This document shows positions 24,901 to 32,508 of a DNA stretch of 64,000 nt, piece after piece (the stretch's first letter is position 1; each line of letters opens with the position of its first letter). The stretch lies in contig NC_134887.1 in the NCBI RefSeq assembly GCF_041734735.1, positions 30,840,788 to 30,904,787 of the forward strand. Reading direction: 5' to 3'. A program made the translations under genes and the position numbers. This DNA is from Babylonia areolata. Lineage: Eukaryota > Mollusca > Gastropoda > Neogastropoda > Buccinidae. The notes below the pieces were generated by a model, which saw only the letters and a list, made by a program, of their open reading frames with translations, did not search any database and was not told where the DNA came from.

Positions 24901-25764
24901 ACACGAAAAACACCCTCACAGTAAAGGAAATACTACAATACTGTTATCAAGTACTGATAAACAAATCAGATCTAATCAAAACTCTTGACTTTTTACATGA
25001 CCATAATGTTAAAGATAACTCAACAATCAAAAGTCTTCACCAATTAACAAAATTAAACTCCCCCTCCCCCCATCATTTCATATGATCATAATGGTGATGA
25101 TAACCAACAATCACTAGTCTGTTACCCATTAACAAAATGCTAACACTAACAGTCACTGCAGTCTCAGTTACCTTCTACAGTTATGTAAGAATGGAAGAAA
25201 GATTGCAATTCTACATGTAATGAAGGAAAATTCAAACTGGTTAGAAAGCAACAAGTGAAATGTGTTTCACTTCATCAGTTTCAGGTAACTGGAAAGTTTA
25301 CAAGCATGTATTGATGTAACAAACTCTTTTTTAGTTAAAAATTGACACAGCTGGGCTTTACAAAGTGAATCAAAGTAAGTCAGAGACATTTCAACTTGTA
25401 TTTTGATTTCAAACTCAAATGTACCATCTTGATCTTCACTACCTTTTGATCCGACTGAATGAGTGGAGCTGGTACTGGTAGCCAACTTAAGAGTAAGGCA
25501 AATGCGACTCCTGACAGATTTTTCTGCATCAAAATTTGATGTATTGCAATTTCAATATAATAATTCCTCTTAATAGTCATTTTCCTCTCGGCCTCTGTCT
25601 TTGTTTGCTGAAGACAAACAAAGGAAAATCTGACTACTTTGATAACATTTGAGCTAATGAACATTTTAAAACTAAGATGTGTAGATTAGTAAGATAGTAA
25701 GACTAAGAGCAAGACTTACCTGGTGTTCCGGGTTTTCTTTGTCTGGTTCAACCACCAATGACAT
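452..25764 (-). CDS. large coiled-coil protein, 3' end outside window (possible spindle/centrosome protein)
   Basis: Fourteen coding exons join in phase with GT-AG borders: 25720-25764, 24711-24874, 22631-22688, 21678-21728, 19013-20735, 15957-16182, 12894-13103, 11757-11900, 10353-10445, 9261-9395, 7991-8084, 5674-5821, 3456-3518 and 452-635. Together they give about 1113 residues and the frame stays open at the left edge. The start ATG (25762-25764) begins MSLVVEPDKENPEHQ. Residues 1 to about 105 are basic with TP motifs (TPFAE, TPLR twice), typical of CDK sites. The large fifth coding exon is disordered and Ser/Asp/Glu-rich with many SP/TP sites. From about residue 682 (exon 15957-16182) onward the sequence is Gln/Glu/Leu-rich heptads, i.e. 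coiled coil. Domain order and size resemble astrin/SPAG5, a mitotic spindle protein, but no diagnostic motif was seen, so that name is only a guess; other centrosomal coiled-coil proteins fit too. One reading-frame break lies in the large exon. Confidence 0.83.
741..1112 (+). mobile_element. tRNA-headed SINE, type A
   Basis: The head has a B-box (GGTTCGAATCTC) after GTGGTTAAAGCG. The body includes GGTGCCTGGTGGGTAAAGGG, CAACATATGTGCAGACC, GGAAACAAGAACATACCCAG and GGCTGCCTACATGGCGGG. It ends in GAAGAAGAAG. Confidence 0.85.
1321..1440 (+). repeat. 45-base tandem repeat, about 2.6 copies
   Basis: AAGTGGCTTCAGTAATATTC is followed by GGCAGCATTTCCGTAAGTCT; two copies are identical and the third is partial (GTGTCTTCAGCAATGG). 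Confidence 0.8.
1632..2022 (-). mobile_element. tRNA-headed SINE, type C
   Basis: On the minus strand: a tRNA-like head (GGTGGCAGAATGGTTATGAC on reversal of the right end), then the shared centre (GTTGCCGTGGGTTCTTTTTC as seen on plus) and a 3' part with CAGCATAACCCAGTATGCTT on plus. Moderately diverged. Confidence 0.7.
2275..2500 (-). mobile_element. SINE type C fragment
   Basis: Only the centre and head are seen (TTTTCTACAGAATTTTGCCA, GCTGCACATGAGACCTCAG on plus). Diverged. Confidence 0.5.
2527..2568. repeat. (TA)n microsatellite
   Basis: About 21 TA units. Confidence 0.95.
3043..3444 (+). mobile_element. tRNA-headed SINE, type B
   Basis: Head GTGATGACCTAGAGGTAATG then GGTTCGAATCATGG. The central part has GATGAGACAATAAACTGAGG and AAAGAACCCATGGCAACAAA. 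It ends CTCTCCCTGGGGAGAGCAGC, then TCTGTTGTGACAAAAAG. It is in the last intron visible of the coiled-coil gene. Confidence 0.85.
3663..4047 (-). mobile_element. tRNA-headed SINE, type A
   Basis: Full-length reverse copy: the (CTT)n tail is at the left and the tRNA-like head (GATTTGAACCCGGG, TTTAACCATTCGGCTATGGC) at the right. Confidence 0.85.
4149..4255 (+). mobile_element. diverged SINE type A fragment
   Basis: TACGTTAAGGATCC, CATGTCAGTGTCTGG and ATGGAAACAGGATCATTCCC follow the middle part of type A but are diverged. Head and tail are absent. Confidence 0.4.
5185..5260 (+). mobile_element. SINE type C 3' fragment
   Basis: GGTGTGGTGTAGTGTATATG and GACACCTACTTGAAAG follow the type C 3' end, diverged. 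Confidence 0.4.
5936..6050 (+). repeat. short tandem repeat built on CCCATCAGTGCAGCAGTACTG
   Basis: Four imperfect copies, 25-40 bases apart, each with CCCAT(C/T)(A/G)GTGCAGCAGTACTGCAG or part of it. Self-complementary CTGCAG/CAGTACTG cores. A related single copy is at 36709-36740. Confidence 0.65.
6494..7962. repeat. 1.5-kb polypurine/polypyrimidine tract
   Basis: Plus strand is almost only A and G (GAGAGAGGGGAAGAGAGAG-type, with GACAGGG interruptions). The 7100-7760 part has a loose period (GGGAGAGACAGGGTAGAGAG). It lies in the intron just downstream of the exon at 7991-8084 of the coiled-coil gene. Long ORFs on both strands are by-products of composition. Confidence 0.9.
8187..8262 (-). 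mobile_element. SINE type C 3'-end fragment
   Basis: AAGGAGGTGTCACAGTGTTC and CTACACAACATCTGC match the reverse of the type C 3' end. It directly abuts a forward type C copy. Confidence 0.6.
8263..8645 (+). mobile_element. tRNA-headed SINE, type C
   Basis: GGAAGGTGGCAGAATGGTTA and GAGTTCGAATCCCGCTC form the head. The shared centre (AAACGATAAACTGAGGTCCC, AAAGAACCCATGGCAAC) and the 3' part (GGTCATGCTGCTGGTGAGGC, GATGTGGTGTAGC) follow. Confidence 0.8.
8826..9147 (-). mobile_element. tRNA-headed SINE, type A, internally shortened
   Basis: Tail (TTCTTCTTCTTC) at the left and head (GATTCGAACCCGGG) at the right. About 60 bases of the usual middle part are missing. Confidence 0.8.
10012..10267. mobile_element. 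hAT-like MITE, copy 1
   Basis: Ends CAGGGTTCCCAC and, inverted, CAGGGTTTGCAC (10 of 12 match), a hAT-type terminus. The interior has repeated CCAAGACTTTTCCAG motifs. Flanks show no perfect 8-bp duplication. It lies in an intron of the coiled-coil gene. Confidence 0.6.
10625..10800 (+). mobile_element. tRNA-headed SINE, fourth type
   Basis: GTGGTGCAGTGGTGAGCTGC and GGGTTCGTGTCC look like tRNA A- and B-boxes. The body differs from types A-C. Single copy here, so ends are approximate. Confidence 0.45.
11901..12455 (+). repeat. 57/53-base minisatellite starting at an exon acceptor
   Basis: CTGAGGAGT starts ten units, at 11901, 11958, 12015, 12068, 12121, 12178, 12231, 12288, 12345 and 12402. 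The first is the true acceptor of exon 11757-11900 (minus strand CTCCTCAG, then GTGGAAGAG). Each unit carries CTCCTCAG then (G/A)TGGTGATT on the minus strand. The 53-base form lacks GACA-type sequence. Confidence 0.9.
12560..12790 (+). repeat. interspersed repeat, parent type of the 54-base minisatellite
   Basis: Contains GATCAGTGTGGCATCAG, TACTTTTCAATGGTGTCACT, CCATGAGGAAGAAGTCCA, then one copy of the 54-base region (CTTGTAAGCTCCGTCTTAC...ACAGCCCTTCACTGACA) and CAGCAGTCATAGGATTAAA. Confidence 0.65.
13154..13560 (+). mobile_element. tRNA-headed SINE, type C
   Basis: Complete: AAGGTGGCAGAATAGTTAAG head, GGGTTTGAATCCCACTC B-box, shared centre, 3' part, and an end in CTCCTTGAGAAACTGAAACTG. Confidence 0.85.
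13741..13850 (+). repeat. 50-base tandem duplication
   Basis: TATGGATCATCGTTAAGGCA then CTCTGTTTTATATCTTCATT occurs twice, period 50, with a partial third copy upstream. Confidence 0.75.
16205..18370 (+). repeat. 80-base minisatellite with C-runs, about 20 copies, beside an exon
   Basis: Core: GAAGTGTCACACACTACCAC, AATCAGCTAATAATAAAATA, TCCTGAGCACGTTT and a run of 6-14 C or T. Two subtypes alternate irregularly: CAGAGAAGTGTCACACACTA and TACCGAAGTGTCCCACACGA. The array begins within 25 bases of the acceptor of exon 15957-16182 and is split by a type B SINE. Confidence 0.9.
16475..16868 (+). mobile_element. tRNA-headed SINE, type B, inserted in a minisatellite
   Basis: Same head, centre and tail as the copy at 3043, ending AGAAGAAGAAGAAG. 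It interrupts the 80-base array at 16205-18370, so the array is older than this insertion. Confidence 0.85.
18543..18606. repeat. (TA)n microsatellite
   Basis: About 32 TA units with two interruptions. Confidence 0.95.
18638..18755 (-). mobile_element. SINE type C fragment (centre only)
   Basis: TTTTTTCCACAGAATTCTGC, TGTTGCCGTGAACTC and GGATCTCAGTTTTACTGTC match the reversed centre of type C. Confidence 0.5.
19013..20735 (-). CDS. large disordered exon of the coiled-coil gene, with an internal frame break
   Basis: The acceptor is at 20736-20737 and the donor at 19011-19012. The first part reads IEASSSSSSSITSLPEAEGE and continues to the acidic stretch CEDDEEEDGER. The rest reads on from DLVASPASDTSSHSVLSDEG to the exon end in another frame. 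The exon is 1723 bases (3n+1), but the neighbouring exons need phase 0 in and phase 2 out (3n+2), so one base is missing or two are extra. The two open frames overlap at about 20229-20421, and composition puts the switch near 20385-20410, beside a GAG-rich run. Both halves are Ser/Thr/Asp/Glu-rich with repeated SP and TP sites and short motifs such as DTMTT. An assembly indel is the simplest reading; a true frameshift allele or a tiny unrecognised intron are alternatives. Confidence 0.8.
21131..21643. mobile_element. hAT-like MITE, copy 2, with a nested insert
   Basis: Shares ends (CAGGGTTCTCACAG ... CTTAAACCCTG) and the CCAAGACTTTTCCAG interior with the copy at 10012-10267. It is longer because of extra CTTTTCCAG-type repeats and an 84-base insert at 21375-21458. 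Confidence 0.6.
21375..21458 (+). mobile_element. 84-base retroposed insert inside a MITE
   Basis: GAATGGTACT lies on both sides (21365-21374, 21459-21468). The insert ends AATAAAGTTTGTTTAAAAT, like a polyadenylated transcript tail. The other MITE copy (near 10120) shows the uninterrupted site. Confidence 0.6.
23805..23890 (-). mobile_element. CR1/L2-type LINE or SINE 3' end fragment
   Basis: On the minus strand it ends GTGTGCTATATAAGTATCC, then ATT repeats, the same terminal signature as the LINE at the right edge. Only the 3' tip is present. Confidence 0.55.
23985..24206 (-). mobile_element. diverged tRNA-headed SINE
   Basis: The right end reads GATTTGAACCATGCC and CTTTAACCACCAAGGCA, i.e. 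reversed B- and A-boxes. The body has GATAACAGACCACCACTCAA. Related to types B/C but diverged. Confidence 0.45.
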
Positions 25765-25795
25765 CTTGACAATATTTCAGTGTTCAAGTAGCATC
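25765..25795 (-). other. 5' UTR part of exon 2 with a tiny upstream ORF
   Basis: The exon starts after a good acceptor (TTTTGCAG, ending at 25796). The 31-base leader holds an ATG followed four codons later by TGA (ATGCTACTTGAACACTGA), then the main start codon. This short upstream ORF could lower translation of the coiled-coil protein. That effect is inference. Confidence 0.5.
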
Positions 25796-25906
25796 CTGCA
25801 AAAGATGAATTCCACCCAATGCAAATCTGTTTTGCCTTCAGTTAAAGTTAACCACGGCTTACTGAAGTCATAGCAATGACCTTCTGACTTCCCCTTTAAA
25901 ACAGTC

Positions 25907-25910
<4 letters not shown>

Positions 25911-25970
<60 letters not shown>
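25911..25970. repeat. (GT)n microsatellite
   Basis: About 29 GT units, in the intron upstream of the start-codon exon of the coiled-coil gene. Confidence 0.95.
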
Positions 25971-27192
25971 CTGTGTGTGACTGTGAGCAAACGCATACAT
26001 GTTGTTTGTGAATGTGCATGTGTTCAGAGTATAACATAAGCTTACTATATAATTAATTATACATAATTTCTCCCATACTAAAGTAACTTCTGAAAGTCTG
26101 TGACCCCTTGCAAATCCATGATACCACAATTTTTGGTAAAAAAAACAAACAAACCTCATTCAAATTACAATAGATCATCTAGTTATACTGTATAGCAACA
26201 TTGTATAGTATAGACTAATAATATCTAAAATTGATATTTAGCAATAAGTTAAAAAAAAAAAAGGATATGTATCAATTATTATTATTATGTACAAAAAGAG
26301 TGGCTCTTAGATTGTCCTTCTGTGGACGTGCCATTGCAGATGTGGCAAGGTATATAATGTGTGGTATTATCAAAGAGTAAAAAAATGAATTTAGCCTAAT
26401 TAGAGTAAAGAAAAACAAAAACAAACAAAAACAACCCACTGAATATGGGTCACATCATGTAATGACAGTCATTTCAAACAAAAATTGCCATCTAAATGTG
26501 TATCTGAATTAAGTTATAAAAACAATGTTTTTTGTTGTTGTTTTTTAATCACACCCCACCTTCTTGAAACTGTAACAGACAGTGACAGTCCAACTCCAAG
26601 GCACCGTGGGCCTTTCTTTTCTTATTTTTTAACACATTTCTGAAAACACACACTCCAGCACAACGTCAAGAAGTGAACAAGCAAGATTGTGTATGCTAAC
26701 GCATACCACGATCTGCAAATGAGGCCGTTTCACTTTGCCGTTTACGGTTTACATTGACACTGCTCGGAAAATGGGGAACGTCCGTTTGTGTATCCCAGAC
26801 TTTGGAGATGGCAGAACAACCAGAAGGCAGTGAAGACAGAATAGTTCGACATTTCCCGATCAGAATTTTGTTGCATCCCGAGCCAACAGCCTATTGATGA
26901 CTCGATCTCACCGAGTCCTCTTCTTTCTTTCCAAGATACACCCCCTGCCTTTATAATCTTATTTTTTGCAAACGTGGTGTGTGCTTAAAAAAAAAAAAAG
27001 ACAAAAAAAGACATCACATCATGTTTTTCCTGCATCATTCTGTGCACAACGAATCAATAATTATTTTCCATTTGCCTGACAAATAATTAAAACACCCAAA
27101 CTATGGCCGTGATAAAACATCGTTTTAGAACCCGATGACAAACTTGCAAACAATCGAATTAAGTAAAACTACGAGATAAACAGAATACAAAC

Positions 27193-27260
27193 CTTTTCCT
27201 TCGTTGAAAGATCAGCGTAGCTGTTCGAAGTGAATTCCTTTGCGTTCATTGGCTAAGAAG
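27193..27260 (-). other. probable non-coding first exon of the coiled-coil gene
   Basis: On the minus strand a likely transcript start lies near 27260 and a splice donor (GGAAAAG then GTTTGT) at 27192-27193. It would join the acceptor at 25796 before the start codon. The upper limit is a guess; the donor and the promoter-like sequence beside it are visible. Confidence 0.45.
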
Positions 27261-27515
27261 CAACTTCCGTCATGAAATAACACAGAACTGGAATGACAGT
27301 ACGCACTGTAAGAATGATTAAAAGAATTTCAATTACGAAAATTGTGCTGTGCTTATTCTTGTATGAATATCATATATACAGTTTGATTGACTTAAAATCC
27401 GTTTATGACAAACATAAGAGCAGAACATAACGATTTTTTAGCTTGTGCAAACTGAACACTTCTGTGAACATGAAATGCTAGCTTGACTCTGATCACGTGA
27501 CAAGAAGCGGGCACC
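27241..27515. promoter_or_regulatory. candidate bidirectional promoter between the coiled-coil gene and TMEM17
   Basis: The two genes are divergent and their first exons lie less than 350 bases apart. On the minus strand an inverted ETS-type site with an adjoining TGACG half site (TGACGGAAGT, about 263-272 past 27000) and a CCAAT box (27248-27252) sit close together. A CACGTG E-box occurs near 27494. No TATA box was seen. This is typical of housekeeping bidirectional promoters. No clear RFX X-box, expected for some ciliary genes, was recognised. Confidence 0.5.
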
Positions 27516-30500
27516 ATGGACGCTACTTTCCGAAGAACGATGACTTCGGTCACTGATATGCTGTTTCCAGTCAGCAAGACTGCCAGAGACCCTCAACAGC
27601 ATCAAATGTTAAAGACGGGTAGGTATGGCATGATTGTGCCAAGTAAACATCATTCCATGACTGAAGTTATGTTGTTATTAAAGCCATTCGGACGTCAGAT
27701 CTGTTGAGACATGTTTGTTTTCACGATTTTTACTTTCACTTGGTCTACAGTAATCCTGCTTTCTGTTATACGACCCGAATCAACTCGATTCTCACGAGCA
27801 ATGAACTCAGTCACAAAATTATTGGAACAGACTCTGTATGGGATTAATATCTCCTGTATTGACAGAGCCAGAAAATATTCTCACGTTTGTTGGTGCTGTG
27901 GTTTTGTGCCCACGCAGATTTCACACACGCACACGTGCGCGCGCGCGCACATAAACGATTCGCACACACATACACTCACAAACTAACGCATGCACACACA
28001 CATCTGAAAATGATACAGGCTTCATTGATGCAATGAAAATGTTAATCATAATGTCTATGCTTATGACCAAGTCCCACCCCCTTGATCATTTGTTTACTGG
28101 TGTTAAATGAGACAGCATTCAGAAGCAAAACAGTTCAGTTTTCATTGAAACACTCAGTCACATGTTTTTATTATAATTGACATCATTTTTTCATTAACTG
28201 ATGTTTTAGCATGTCTAGTAATCTGTAAAATCACTTTATAATAGACGTCTTATCATGTCATGTTTCAGGCAATGAGTACGTAACCAGCCTCCCACTACAG
28301 ATGCTGATTTACTTCAATGTGTTCTTCTCTCCCCTGTGGTTTATCGCCAGTATTGTCATGCTGGAAGCAAAGGTTCTCTTCTCTTTATGATCAGTGGATG
28401 TGTGGAAGAATGAAAATGATAATTTCCTGCAAACATCACACACACACATGAATTATCCAGTTGCCATGATTAAAGTTAAAGACGTGAATAATGTTTGATT
28501 GCTTACTGTTGCACAAACACTCTCAGACTGTCTTTTGGTGTGTTTCTTTTTTGTTTTCTTTCTGATAATGTGTGTGCATCATTATATTTCCTTTGTCATT
28601 TAGTCAAGCTTCAGTCACACACACATGCAAAAATTGGTGTTTGTGTGGAAGAGTAATTGAAGAACATATGCTTCATAATTCTGACCCTCACTCCCACCTA
28701 CATCCTTACCCACCACTTTCTCTTTACCGACCTCAGTGCTGCACTTGTAGCACTCATTTCTGACTTATGAGAGATTTGTTGAGATTCTTAAAGATAGTGA
28801 CATGTACTTTTTTGGTTTTGTTTCAGTTCTCCCACCTTTCCCAGCTCTATCAAATTGTCTTGGTGTCAGTGTACATTGTGTACACCCTGATAGAGATTGT
28901 ACGCCTTTACCTGGGATTTGTTGGCAACTTGATGGAAAGGGTGAGGAGGGTTTGTTTTATGAATAATTTTGCAAACTGTATCTGATAAACGTTTTAAGTA
29001 TGCAAAATATATGATGGTTTATTCCAAAAGGCTCTGGCTAAAAATGTTTAATAGCTTAGTAGACTGTGTAAAAGTGTGTTATGGTAAAGATGATGTTGTT
29101 TAGATGAACAGTGTTGTGGAAAATGGTGTTCATGTCAGAAACTGTTTAGAAAATAACACACAACAGTCTTGGACTCTTTGTAATCTAAATTGAGCCTTAC
29201 ATTGTACATTTGTGAACTAAAAGATTGTTGGTTGATGTACATTTGTAAACTAAATGATCATTGGTTGATCCTGTGTTTACTTGGTGTGCTGCTCCTTTAC
29301 TTAGATAAATTGAAGATCCATATTCATTGTTAAAAAAAGAACTAAATCAAGCCACAGAAAACATTTCTCAAGTCCCCCTAAAGCCAAGGAGGAAGACAGT
29401 TACTGTACTTAGTTACTGTATTTTCAGAATATCAACTGAAGTCTGGAGTTAATAGAGCAACTGTGTTTTTCAGAATACGCACCAGAATTTATAATGCATG
29501 AGTGCAGATTTTCAGAGTATCAGCCAAGAACACCAAGGTTTTGAAAAAATACAACCCCCCCCCCCCCACCCCCTAAAAAAAAAAAACCCAAAAAACAAAA
29601 CACCTTCCCTCTGCATCTGGATGTTTCCCTCGTGGGATTGCACTCCCTCTGTTCAGTAGAATCAATTATACTGTTGATACGCACACAAAAAGCAGTGACT
29701 GCCTTTCAAACTCATGCCACACTGATCTCATTTCACAAAGGTTCATCGGTTAAGGAGTTAAAATTAGGTTTTCACTACACATACTTTACTGTGACCCACT
29801 AGTGCAGACTCCATGCAGGGAGTCTGATTCCTGTCCTGTGCAAACTACTATCCACCTGTGCGGAGAAAACTAAAGTAGCTACGGCCGATAACATCCCAGA
29901 AGTAGGTTACCTCCCCTCTGTATCCCTGACCAGCCTCCTCTTTTTTTTGGGGGGTGGGGGGGGGGGTGGGAAATTAGGTATTTATGTATTTATTCTGCCT
30001 GTGCTGTTTTCTTACTAAGGGCACCTACAGTGATGCATGTGCTTGCTGATAAGTTTGAAGATTTGTTATGGATAAGAATCATTAAAAAAAAAAAAAAAAA
30101 AAAAAAAATCTATGCTTTGTCCAGGTGCTTGAAATAAAAGAAAGATGAAAAAAATCTGTGCTCTCTCCACCGAAATAATAGAAAGATGGAGAAAAAAAAA
30201 AAAAAAAAAAATCTGCTCTCTCTTCTCCAGGTACCAGAAACAAAAGAAAGATGGAAAATATAAAGTGCTCTCCCCAGGAAACAGAAATAAAAGATAGATG
30301 AGATTAAAAAAAAAAAAAAAAAAAAATCTGTGCTCTCTCTAGGTGCCAGAAATAAAAGAAAGATGGAAAATATAAAGTGCTCTCCCCAGGAGATAGAAAT
30401 AAAAGATAGATGAGATTAAAAAAAAAAATAAATAAATTCTGTGCTCTCTCCAGGTGCCAGAAATAAAAGTTTGTTTCATTTTCACTTTCTCAGGGAGGCG

Positions 30501-31700
30501 TCACTGCGTTTGGACAAATCCATATACGCTACACCACATCTGCTTGGCAGATGCCTGACAGCATCATAACCCAATGTGCTTGTCAGGCCTTGAGTGCATG
30601 CTTATATATTTGTATACCTATCAGAGTAGATTTCTTTTTACATGATTTTGCCAGAGGACAACACTCTCGTTGCCATGGATTCTTTTTCAGTGCGCCAAGT
30701 GCATACTGCACATGGGACCTCGGTTTATCTTCTCATGCAAAAGATTAGATGCTCAGTTTGATTTTCCAGTCAAACTTGGGAGAAAGGGCGAGAGCAGGAT
30801 TCAAACCCACACCCCGACACAGACTCTCTATAATGACAGCTGAGCATCTTAACCATTCTGGCACCTTCCTCAAGAAAGATGAAAAAAAACAAACAAGAGA
30901 GGCAAGGCCTTAAAGACTCACTTGTGATAAATTAAGTCCCCTAGCATTAATTACAGAGTAATTTCCCTTTTTTACTATCTGCACCAAAACATTTGCAAAA
31001 TAAATAAAAATTCCATGCTTAGCAAAAGAAGTTCCTGTTTGAACAAAAAAATGATAATAATGACTCCTCTTGTTGTTGTGTCAGAATAAGAGGTCAAAGT
31101 GCCAAGTTTAGAGAATACAAAAAATATAAATATAACAGTAAATGCAGTTTGCATATAATTAGGCTTCTTTTTAATTTTTTTGTGCCCATCCCAGAGGTGC
31201 AATATTGTTTTAAACAAGATGACTGGAAAGAACTGAATTTTTCCTATTTTTATGCCAAATTTGGTGTCAACTGACAAAGTATTTGCAGAGAAAATGTCAA
31301 TGTTAAAGTTTACCACAGACACATAGACACACGGACACACACACACAGACAACCGAACACTGGGTTAAAACAAAGACTAACTTTGTTTATACAAGTGAGT
31401 CAAAAATCTGTGCTCTCTCTCTAGGTGCCAGAACTGGCTGGGTTCTGGCTGCTGACAATGATTCTGCAGCTGCCGCTCATCCTGCTGCTGCTGCTGAACG
31501 ACGAAGCCCTGCTGCTGCCCCTGGAGAGGGCGGTGCACATTGTCAAGGCCCTCTTCATCGTTTGCGAGGTGGTGATGGGCTACTTCGCCATCAGGATCAT
31601 GGTCAACTACCAGGTGACCAAGTACCACCTTCAGCAGTTCACAGACTTGGAGCAGGTGGAGGAGGACGGTTACTGGCCGGAGTCCAGGCACACCGCGTAG
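27516..31700 (+). CDS. TMEM17: transmembrane protein 17, ciliary transition-zone protein
   Basis: Four exons join in frame: 27516-27618, 28269-28372, 28827-28940 and 31425-31700. They give 198 residues, the same length as human TMEM17. Recognisable family blocks are SLPLQMLIYFN at the first membrane segment, LIEIVRLYLGFVGNL after the second, and VPELAGFWLL followed by LQLPLIL at the third, with a fourth hydrophobic segment near residues 140-165. TMEM17 is a four-pass protein of the MKS module at the ciliary transition zone, where it helps gate ciliary membrane traffic. The start codon has a good context (GCACCATGG). The C-terminal tail is acidic and less conserved. The gene is divergent from the coiled-coil gene and convergent with CENPM. 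Intron 3 (2.5 kb) carries a SINE and a tandem array copying the exon-4 acceptor. No break was seen. Confidence 0.96.
30082..30470 (+). repeat. tandem array of exon-4 acceptor look-alikes in TMEM17 intron 3
   Basis: About seven copies of a 40-70 base unit of the form poly-A, TCTGTGCTCTCTCCAGGTGCC, then AGAAATAAAAGAAAGATGG. The real junction at 31409-31435 reads TCTGTGCTCTCTCTCTAG, then GTGCCAGAA. Copies alternate between two subtypes (CTCCAGGTGCC and CCCCAGGAAAC or similar), so the array grew partly as dimers. Most copies keep a pyrimidine tract and AG and so could act as decoy acceptors. Poly-A runs separate the units. Confidence 0.85.
30476..30872 (-). mobile_element. tRNA-headed SINE, type C
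   Basis: Complete reverse copy in TMEM17 intron 3, just after the acceptor-like array: CAGGGAGGCGTCACTGCG at the left, CTTAACCATTCTGGCACCTTC at the right. Confidence 0.85.
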
Positions 31701-32081
31701 AGTGTTCATGTTGGGAGGTGTTCTTGGTGTGGGACAGAGTGGATGGAAGTCCGTGTGGGTCTTCCAACAGTTTGATTGGGGATGCGGGGTGTGGGTGGGT
31801 TCTGTGTGAGTGTGTGCCATGTGTGAAAGGTTTGGTGTGGGACAGAGTGGATGGATGTCAGTGTGCGTCTTCCAACAGTTTGGCTGAAATTGTGTAAGTG
31901 GAGGGGGGCTGAGGGGGGGTTAGAGGGAGGGGGGTGTTTCTGTGTGTGTGCCATGTGTGAAAGGTTCGGTGTAGAATTTGAACTTGGAAGTCTATGTGGA
32001 CCTTGATTGCCTGAACTTGTAAGTTGTATGTGTGATTGTCAATGGTGGCAGGCGAGTATTCTGCAACTAGAAAACGTTCAT

Positions 32082-32508
32082 CTGCCAATATAGAGAGTCT
32101 GTGAGGGTGTGGGTTTGAATCCCGCTCTCACCCTTTCTCCCAAGTTTGACTGGATAATCAAACTGAGCGTTTATCTTTGGTTCGAATCCCGCTCTCACCC
32201 TTTCTCCCAAGTTTGACTGGATAATCAAACTGAGCGTTTATCTTTTGGATGAGATGATAAACCGGGGTCCCATATGCAGCATGCACTTGGAGCACTGAAA
32301 AAGAACCCATGGCAACAAAAGTGTTTTCCTCTGGCAAAATTATGTAAAAAGAAATCTACTCTGATAGGTACACAAATATGTAAGCATGCACTCAAAGCCT
32401 GACAAGTGCATTGGGTTATGCTGCTGTCAGGCATCTGCTGAGCATATGTGGTGTAGCATATATGGATTTTTCTGAACGCAGTGATGCCTCATTGAGAAAC
32501 TGAAACTG
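32082..32508 (+). mobile_element. tRNA-headed SINE, type C, with an internal duplication
   Basis: The segment from GAATCCCGCTCTCACCC to GAGCGTTTATCTTT is present twice in tandem (about 32113-32183 and 32184-32245). The rest is a normal type C copy. Confidence 0.8.

Noticed and set aside
27241-27515. RFX X-box expected for a ciliary gene
   Set aside because: A GTTGCT half site is present, but the second half does not fit the consensus.
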